Both the position numbers and the translations under genes were made by a program. From Gnetum montanum (lineage: Eukaryota > Streptophyta > Gnetopsida > Gnetales > Gnetaceae), in assembly GCA_015680685.1 (NCBI GenBank), contig MNCI01004871.1, forward strand, positions 341,204 through 405,203: a DNA stretch of 64,000 bases. Reading direction: 5' to 3'. Below the pieces are notes generated by a model, which saw only the letters and a program-made list of their open reading frames with translations, made no database searches and was not told the origin of the DNA. The stretch's first letter is position 1; the number at the start of each line of letters is the position of its first letter. Positions 57,251 to 64,000 of the stretch are shown piece by piece.

Positions 57251-59133
57251 ATAAATCACCCTCTCTTTCCACCTCTGGGCGCAGTCATAGAGAGCATAAC
57301 GATGAGGATAGAGGTAGGCAAAATGAGAGACCTTGACGAGAGAGTCGAGAGAGAGGACAAGGGCATGAATGAAGGAAAAGTAGGGAACAACGTAGACATC
57401 ATAGACGTCATGAAAGAGATGATCATGACGAACCCCTACTTGCCACCTGAAGTATGCTAGATATAACGGAGGCTGTAAAAATACCAACAAGGCATTTAAA
57501 AGATAGTCGGATCAAACGATTAGATATGAACAATATCCCTTGGTTCGAAGGGAGATACAACGCGGATCCGCAAAATCATTTACAGACATTCCATGATGCC
57601 TGCGCCTTGCAAAACATAGAGAACAAGTGGCAGAAACTTAAGTTGTTTCCCAGGATACTCATTAAGGAAGCAGAGAGTTGGTACCGGTCCTTAGAACTAG
57701 AAACCATTAGGAGGTGGAGTACGATGTTAGAACTCTTCAACGATAAATATCAAACGTATTCCAGAGTGTCTAACTTGCGTAAGCAGATCCAAGGATGGAA
57801 GCAAGGTACTCATGAACCCTTGGATGTTGCCATAGGCCGCTACTATGCATTGTTACATCATTGCCCGGGCCATGGTTACGCACAATGGGACCAACTTCGC
57901 CACATCGTGGATGGGCTAAGATATGAGACTAGAAGAACCCTTGGGACTTATGCCCAAGGGAGATTATCAAAACTTAGATTCCATGAGATACATCGCTTGT
58001 TGGAACAAGTAGCAAAAGAAGAAGGTGAACTACAAAAAAGGGAAAGTGCAGAAGAATATAACCATGATCCCTCTCTTCGAAAGAAGGGAGTGAGATTTTG
58101 TGATGAAGAGGATGAGTCACCACTCGAAGAGTTGGTGAACCGAAAAACCTTGCCGCTTCAGAAGCTAACAACAGAAGTATCGGCTAAGGTAGATGAAGTA
58201 TGGAGCTCCTTAGATAGTAAAATTGAAACTATCTTGAAAATCATAGAGGAGTCTAAGGAGGAACAAAGTAGTGACAAGAACAAGACAAAGCAGAGAGATT
58301 CTGGCCCTGCACGTGATAAGGGTAAGGGGAAAACAACTATCTCCGATGAAGTTGTGGACTCAGACATAGACAATGACGATGGATGTGAGATCTGCCACTA
58401 TGACCATCCTAAGGGATGTTGTCCAATCATCTCACATCTACAAGAGTCAGAAGTGTATGCACTCAACCTGAGACTCAACAGATGGCAGACACCTCGAAGG
58501 TTACCTTATGCCCAAGGTAACCCAAGGCAGTTCCACCAACCATTGACGTACTATCCAAGTGGAACTCCACCACAACCCATCGGACAACATCAGTAGTGGC
58601 AATACCCACAGTCATGGGGGATGCCACTGCTGAAACAACAGTACCCTTACTGACAGCCAGACCCATATGGATACTACGTGCAACAACCGATTTCTCCAAG
58701 TGACTCCATGGGTCACACAACTCCTCAACGTCACTACCAAGTTCGGGAGTACTTTAGAAGGACTCCTCCTCCTCCGAGAGATGCTCCATATCCATACCAT
58801 CCTCCTAATATCTCTGCATCTCGTCCACCGGTAGTTCCCATAACACCTCCTACTCCCATAACACCTCCTGCTCCAACAATGCAAGGGAAACTCCCCACTC
58901 AACCGCAGCAACGCAACGCTACGAGAGCCGTAAACATCCAACCCGCTGCTGGTTTTGACAACCGTAAAAAGAGAAGACATTTCTTCAGAACCAAAAGCCC
59001 AAACAAGCTCTCACAACAACCAGCGGTTGAGTCTGTGATCGCTCCTCCAACACGTAAAGCTTCAGAGCCCCCTTTCATCCAACATCAGAGCCGAACGTAT
59101 ACGGTTATGTTAACACATACCGTAACCGACTAG
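57251..59133 (+). pseudogene. gag of element 3, nearly intact
   Basis: One frame runs from an R/H/E-rich linker (57270-57440) into a 380-codon open stretch (57454-58596). Blocks: LDMNNIPWFEGRYNAD, HLQTFHDACALQNIENKWQK and LKLFPRILIKEAESWYRSLE, then MLELFNDKYQTYSRVSNLRK, YYALLHHCPGHGYAQ and HIVDGLRYETRRTLGTYAQG. Next are a charged helical part (LQKLTTEVSAKVDEVWSSLD) and a cysteine block CEICHYDHPKGCCP near 58384-58425. After TAG (58594) and TGA (58651) the same frame goes on with a proline-rich tail to TAG at 59131. This is the Retrotrans_gag capsid type. With only these stops and no frameshift inside, it is the youngest-looking coding copy in the window. Confidence 0.85.
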
Positions 59134-59890
59134 ATCAAGGTAGGCCACCTTCCCAAGAAACTAGCTGACCCTGGAAATCCCTTAATCTACCTCCAAGTCA
59201 CCTGGAACGAACCACATAATGCTCTTCTTGACTCAGGTTCCGGAGTCAACCTAATTTCACGAGAGATGTATCAAACCTGAAACCTGCCCCAACTTAAGAA
59301 GAGCAATATCCAACTAGAGCTGGCAGACCAGTCCATCACCATTCCCTTGGGATTGGTGGAGGACATTGTTACCACTGTGTGTGGTTGGTCATACCCAGCT
59401 GATTTCCTGGTGATTGAAGTTAACAACAACGAAGGGGACTTCCCAATTATAATGGGAAGGCCATGGCTAAGCACAATAAATATTTATGGAAAGATCAAGA
59501 AGAAGAAAGTTTCATGCATCACATACAGTGATTTATCGGGTGATGCCATGGAGGAATGCTCCACATCTCCTCCGTGCAACAAGTATGCCCTTGAAACTCT
59601 GAAACAAAGATGCCTGTATGTAGCAACCACACAACCAATAGTAGACACCCCGTTGTTGACAGCTATTCGGAAGAGCAACCAACAAACATGCATGGAACGA
59701 ACTGGGGAAGTAACCCATGCCAACAACGAAAGCATAGATACCTTGGAATATGAGTGTCGTCAACTTCCACCCTTTAACCTAAGAACATCAATGGGGAGAA
59801 GTTGGGCACTTCTAAGAAATTCAAATAGGCGCTTGTTATTTCGGATCTCTCTCTTTCCATTCAGTCATGGGGGAGATGGCCACCTATGCT
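59134..59890 (+). pseudogene. Aspartic protease region of element 3
   Basis: In the same frame as gag. LADPGNPLIYLQVTWNEPH leads to the active site ALLDSGSGVNLISREM (DSG triplet), followed by LELADQSITIPLGLVEDIV, WSYPADFLVIEVN and DFPIIMGRPWLSTINIYGK, the flap and GRPWL segment. The protease would cleave the polyprotein. A TGA at about 59278 breaks it. After VSCITYSDL the frame continues about 110 codons without a known domain, and no RT follows. Confidence 0.75.
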
Positions 59891-61540
59891 AATCATTTGG
59901 GGCTCTCAGTTCTTTTTAAGTTTTTGTTTTACACGTTTTTGTTTTACAAGTTTTTGTTTTACACATTTTTGTTTTACACGTTTTTGTTTTACACATTTTT
60001 GTTTTACACATTTTTGTTTTATACCGTTTTGTTTTACATGTTTTTGTTTTACAAGTTTTTTTTTACACATTTTTGTTTTACAAATTTCTTTAACTTTTCT
60101 TATTTTTATTTTTCAACATCGTTATACTTTTTCATTTTGTGTGTGTGTGTATGTTCTCCACCTTGTAAGTTTGTCATTTAATAAGTGTTCTTCACGATGG
60201 TATGAATTGTTTTTCATATTGATTGCTAATGTTTGGTTTTTACCTTTAAGTCATGATGTTGACACTAAGGTATGTTTCTTTTGATTTAGCAGGTAATGAG
60301 TCCACTTCATCCATTCATCCACTTGTTTCTATGATCTCTCTCTGCTTGGAAATGTACCGTCCCTTTCTAAATAAGAACATTAACGAATCAGTGATTAGGT
60401 ACTTCTCAAACTAAGGAAGGATTCAAGGATTGAAAAGGGTGTGACTTCAAGGAAGCTTGACGCATTTGTGTTGGTAGTTCTCTTGGGTGCTTGGATGTTT
60501 TCTTCTTGAGTTTTCTGACTGTTTCGACGTTACCCAATCATCAGGAAGCTGAGCAAAAAAAATAACAAAGTTTTTGCATGGTGTGGTTCTCACGTATAAA
60601 CACATAAAAAACAAAAAAAAAGGAAAAAAAAAGGAAAGTGAGAATTCAAAGCACACCCCTTAGACGAAATAATTATTTGGGCTACAAGCACTAGTTATGA
60701 AACTAACATAAAAGGTTCCCTCTAACTAAGGCCCTTCTCGCTTCCCGTTCTCTCCTCCTTGTTTCGTTGGAATGGTGGTGGCTCTTGGGTGAAGGCATTC
60801 TTGCTATTCAAGAGGATGGATTGGCCAAGTGCATTAATGCGAAGTCACTGGATGTGGTTGGTTTGAGGCCGAAGTTGGAATGAGATTTGATAAGTCACAT
60901 TAATCATGAAATACACAAGGGGCTGTACACCACCTTGTTCTTGGGATTCCATTCCATTCTCTTCTCTCATCCTCCTCTCCATTGTTCACCTCATTGCTGG
61001 TAGTATCATTAGTGTATATTTTAGTTGATGCATTGTTTTCTTTTTGGTAAATTCTTGCGGTTAAGACTTTAACTCTTGTTCCAAATGACATTCCCATAGT
61101 CTACAGACTTTTTGAATGTGGGTTTGTCAGGGCATTAAGGGCATGAGCCTGCTTTGGGGAGGACCCACTGACATTCCTCTTTGGTGCACCAATTAATTTC
61201 TTTTCCCTAACATTTTTGCAATCCATTTCATTTTGTTCATTTTCATCTTGACATCATTTTCATCGATGTCATAGTTGTCTCTTTTTCTCCATCTTTCTTG
61301 ATTCTTTTTCTTTCTCCATTCTATGGCTACCGGAGGTTCGCTATTAGTTATGGGGGTACAAGGCTGAATTTTTTTGATTTTCTCGTAACCCCTATACCTT
61401 TGGTAGTCATCAATATTATATCTCCAGACCCGTATCAGCCATACCACAACTCAGCCAATGGACCTTTCACCGAAGCAAGGTATCAACTGCATTGAAATTC
61501 ATTTACCCTTGCTAATATAAAGATTGTGTTATGTGTGCAG
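59891..61540 (+). other. Noncoding part of element 3 with minisatellite
   Basis: At 59919-60087 about 11 units of the 15-bp repeat GTTTTACACRTTTTT occur (R = A or G), giving spurious Cys/Phe-rich ORFs in two frames. A TGTGTGTGTG run is at 60138. At 61130-61175 the GGCATTAAGGGCATGAGCC... CTGCTTTGGGGAGGACCC block matches the reverse of the element 2 spacer at 47700-47740, fixing the homology of this part. No other coding signal. Confidence 0.6.
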
Positions 61541-61720
61541 ATGGCAATCATGCAACAACGGATTGGATCTGGAAGGAACACATGGAATGGAGCAGTGCTG
61601 AAAGCAGCTATGCAAGGAACAAGATCGATGGCGTGCTTATGGATGGACAACGAAAGGCGTAATCTTGGCATTGGCAGCAGCAAAACTTCTTTCTCTCTCT
61701 CTCTCTCAGCTACCAAATAA
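61541..61720 (+). pseudogene. ORF3-position stub of element 3
   Basis: ATG at 61541 directly follows GTTATGTGTGCAG, an acceptor-like sequence as in the other three copies. It encodes 59 residues (MAIMQQRIGSGRNTWNG...) ending at TAA near 61718. It does not clearly resemble ORF3 beyond the start context, and the middle and C-terminus are missing. It ends in a CTCTCTCTCTCT run. Confidence 0.4.
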
Positions 61721-61900
61721 GGCCTGATGTCAATGTAATAAGGTGTTCACTCTTGTTGTCATGAACACCAATTTTGTTGTCTTGTAATGATGATCCGTTC
61801 ACATGTCATCCCATTAGTTCCATTTGAGTCAATAATTCCATACCTTTCATATATTATTGTAAGGAACTCGAGGATGAGTTTTTATTCAGTCATGGGGGTA

Positions 61901-62710
61901 TGATGGGACGTGATATCGCATGGGCCGCGATATCGCATCCCTTGCGATATCATGTACGCGATATCGCGGTCCGCCACCAAGTCTATAAATAAGAGGCGGC
62001 TCTCCCTTTCTTTCTCGTCTAGATCTAGCCCTTAGGGAAACTCTGGCAGTTTTACCTCTCCAGAGATAGATTAATTTCCATGTGCCCGCAGTAGGAGCTC
62101 CAAAGTGAATGGATCTTTATTTGAGCAAACATTCTACCTGAACACAAGTTTGTGTATGGCAATAAAGATGAACTTCTTGGATAAACCTTGCAGTGCATGG
62201 AATAGGCTAATTAGGATTTTATTTATTGTTATTTATTGTTTATCATTTACATGCTTTATTACGAATTAAATCTCTCTCAACCCTTCTCTCTTAGTTAAGT
62301 GCCTCAGTACGACCGCTTCGAGCATGTGCATTACGCGTGGTGATCCCAGCAACGACTAGCATTTGGTAACCACGGTTGCATTGGTTTAGGGTGTGAACGG
62401 TAAGTGGGAATGGATGCTGACGCTAGGTTAATTCCGACTTAGTTAGTTAGTTAAAGTTAGTAATTAGTTTCTTCAACCCTTCACCTCACTAGCATAGGAG
62501 ATAAAACAGAAAAAGCTATAAAAATCATATACCTCAGACTTACTTAACCATACACCGTGACAAATACAAGTAAGTCTGGGAAGACAACGAATAATTAACC
62601 TTAAGTGTTCCATGAGGCGTGTAGGCACTTAGTTTGCGGAGTTCAACCAAATCGTGTGTGTTACGCTCGTATTCGTATGGTTGAGTGTAGGGGTACCTCG
62701 CCACTTATCA
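61901..62710 (+). repeat. 3' LTR of element 3
   Basis: 810 bp from TGATGGGACGTGATATCGCA to GGTACCTCGCCACTTATCA, preceded by CATGGGGGTA. The TATA box TATAAAT is at about 61984-61990, only about 83 bp from the LTR start. Between them lie two perfect GCGATATCGC palindromes (61927-61936, 61958-61967) and two partial ones. An AATAAAG signal lies near 62161. The reverse complement matches the LTRs of elements 0, 1 and 2. Confidence 0.92.
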
Positions 62711-63117
62711 CCTAGGATACTCCATGTGCATCTGAATAAACAGCTGATCCCAAGGGACTTTATTCAATGTTTCTTTCCATTTTTTGTCTCCCTGTTGCAA
62801 ACCTTTTTATGAACATGAATTTCATTGAAAAAACCATTCTCCCTTCATGTTTCTTCTCCTATTTTCCCTCTAATTCAGAAGCTATAATTTTTGTTTGCCC
62901 ATCTATCATTGCAAAGCTGGATTGAGTCCTTTGTCTTTGGTGAAAAAACCTGTGGTTTCATTTTGATATTTGAGCTTCTTTACATGCTGTATTTATGTTG
63001 AGATTTTTTGCTAATAATCAGAGAAGAGTGACAGTATACTTAAACATGCTTTATTTATCATTAATTAAGCTTGGGTTTGTTACTAATATTTCAAAGATTT
63101 GCAAAATTACTATGCAG
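62711..63117 (+). other. Remaining intron of the CTR9 pseudogene, right of element 3
   Basis: T-rich noncoding sequence that ends in ACTATGCAG, the acceptor of the next CTR9 exon. It starts directly after the LTR end (CCTAGGATAC). Confidence 0.6.
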
Positions 63118-63700
63118 GTATTCAATAAAAAACCAGGTAATTTTTATGTTGCAAATGGTGCAGCTATTTTGCTAGCTGAAAAGGGCATTTTTTACGTTGC
63201 CAAGGATATCTTCATACAGGTTACTGTAAAGCATTGCATTTTTCAGAGCATTTGTAGTCAGATTATTGTAGTTTTTAAGGAAACGTATTTTCATCTTCCA
63301 GGTTCAAGAAGCTGCATCTGGAAATGTGTTTGTGCAGTTGCCAGATGTGTGGGTTAACGTGGTTCATGTTTAGCTTGCTCAAGGGCAGTTTGATTTAGCA
63401 GTGAAAATGGTAAAATGCAAATACTCAACTTAACATTTCTTGTTAAATATAATTATTTTATGTCGTTTTAAAGTCTAAAATGAATTTTGTTTCAGATAAT
63501 GCAGTACCAAAACTGTGTAGGGAAATTTTACTATGGCGTTGACATCAATGTGTTGCTGTATATGGCTTGAACACAATATGATGCCAAAATGCGGCAAGAA
63601 TCTAAAGGAACCTTGCTTGGAGCCATACATTTGGCATCCTCAAATTATCTATTTTCTGAAGTTACTCATAATAAGCCAAGGTGTACTGCTGATGAGGTAC

Positions 63701-64000
63701 GTTTTATTTACCTAACTAGTTAGTTACTAATATTATTTTTGTTTTCTAAAAAGGGTGTAAATACTTAGTCTTGCATAAACATGTGGCACTGTTGATTAAT
63801 GCAATTACTGACATGGAGATCAAACTTTTAACATAGGAGCAGTTTGTACGTTTACTAATAGAAAACTTGCAAGTTTAGAGCACTACCAAAGGTTTTGCTA
63901 TAAACCTGTGGTATTGTATCTTATAAAGACTTTGGCCTGATAAAATGCTTGTGGCTGCATCCAAATCATATCCTCATTCATAGCCCTGCATGGTAGCCTT
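63701..64000 (+). other. Flank after the last recognised CTR9 exon
   Basis: GTACGTTTTA at about 63696 would be a donor, so this is probably intron; no further CTR9 exon was recognised before the window ends. Confidence 0.45.

Larger units (their letters stand above)
57240..62710 (+). mobile_element. Element 3: 5'-truncated Tat/Athila-like element in a CTR9 pseudogene intron
   Basis: From about 57240 the plus strand carries gag (57251-59133), protease (59134-59890), a long noncoding part with a 15-bp minisatellite, a short ORF3 stub (61541-61720), a CATGGGGGTA polypurine tract (61891-61900) and a 3' LTR (61901-62710). RT and integrase are missing, as are 5' LTR and primer site. A TGCTCATATAAA phrase occurs twice near the left junction (about 57222 and 57244). 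No target duplication can be identified because the left end is lost. It has the best kept gag of the family. Confidence 0.85.
56682..63700 (+). pseudogene. CTR9 (Paf1 complex) pseudogene with introns, split by element 3
   Basis: Five exon-like pieces match the tetratricopeptide part of plant CTR9/VIP6: 56682-56879 (LDALSMLGNLKR, ETFKVVHEATSGKDYFAALS), 56981-57071 (GNWN, then KSPAKDAQYLDKCKEMHYN in another frame), 63118-63219 (NKKPGNFYVANGAAILLAEK, AKDIFIQ), 63302-63409 (VQEAASGNVFVQLPDVWVN, LAQGQFDLAVKM) and 63505-63695 (FYYGVDINVLLYMA, LLGAIHLASSNYLF). Splice sites mostly follow GT-AG. CTR9 is the TPR scaffold of the Paf1 transcription elongation complex. Disruptions include a stop at about 56712, a frame change near 56993-57000, TAG at 63371 and TGA at 63568. 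Retained introns show it arose from genomic DNA, not from mRNA. The intron between the second and third exons holds element 3. The N-terminal half is missing, and the gene may continue past the window. Confidence 0.8.

Noticed and set aside
57454-59890. A working host gene encoding the 380-residue protein
   Set aside because: It is retroelement gag: same blocks in three other elements, followed in frame by a protease, with a matching LTR downstream.
59867-60284. Two overlapping Cys/Phe-rich plus-strand ORFs
   Set aside because: They are the translation of the 15-bp minisatellite; neither shows a real domain.
56682-63700. A working CTR9 gene
   Set aside because: Stops at about 56712, 63371 and 63568 and a frame change in the second exon make a working product unlikely, and the N-terminal half is absent.

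Overview
The window looks like nuclear DNA of a large, repeat-rich seed-plant genome. The evidence is plant-type spliced exons (GT-AG) in an ARL8 gene and a CTR9 pseudogene, and very abundant old plant-type LTR retrotransposons, LINE pieces and tRNA-derived SINE-like repeats. A gymnosperm would fit, but this is a guess from the repeat style only. One intact gene is visible: a six-exon ARL8-type small GTPase (13620-16612, +). Nearly everything else is decayed mobile DNA.

Layout. (1) 1-11099: minus-strand Ty3/gypsy element of the Tat/Athila type ('element 0'), with 5' LTR, tRNA-Asp-like primer site, gag, protease, RT/RNase H, integrase, a long spacer and a third ORF (ORF3) running off the left edge. 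(2) 11100-13600: AT-rich DNA with a possible copia LTR start, then the ARL8 promoter side. (3) 13620-17200: ARL8 and its 3' region. (4) 17371-26731: plus-strand 'element B', 1.6-1.7 kb LTRs, gag and protease but no RT or integrase. (5) 26732-29977: unassigned AT-rich DNA, ending in a copia fragment (LTR end, iMet-type primer site, start of gag). (6) 29978-39181: 'element 1', minus strand, same family as element 0, with gag and ORF3 but no pol. (7) 39190-45099: LINE reverse-transcriptase fragment, tandem repeats and a cluster of tRNA-derived SINE-like copies. (8) 45100-51748: 'element 2', same family, again without pol, with an exact 5-bp target duplication, inserted in a LINE ORF1. (9) 51754-55316: rest of that LINE ORF1, a tandem duplication, and a second copy of the repeat block seen at 41-42.4 kb. 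(10) 55316-56000: GC-richer patch with a 123-bp duplication. (11) 56682-63700: an intron-containing pseudogene of CTR9 (Paf1 complex), split inside an intron by 'element 3' (about 57240-62710, +; gag, protease and 3' LTR, no 5' LTR).

The most interesting theme is one retroelement family present as four copies. Element 0 keeps all of pol, elements 1 and 2 keep gag and ORF3 but not pol, and element 3 keeps gag and protease with a near-vestigial ORF3. In all four copies a splice-acceptor-like AG directly abuts the ORF3-position ATG, which suggests a spliced subgenomic message. Every element ORF is broken by stops, so these are relics. All family assignments were made by reading translations by eye; no database search was run.
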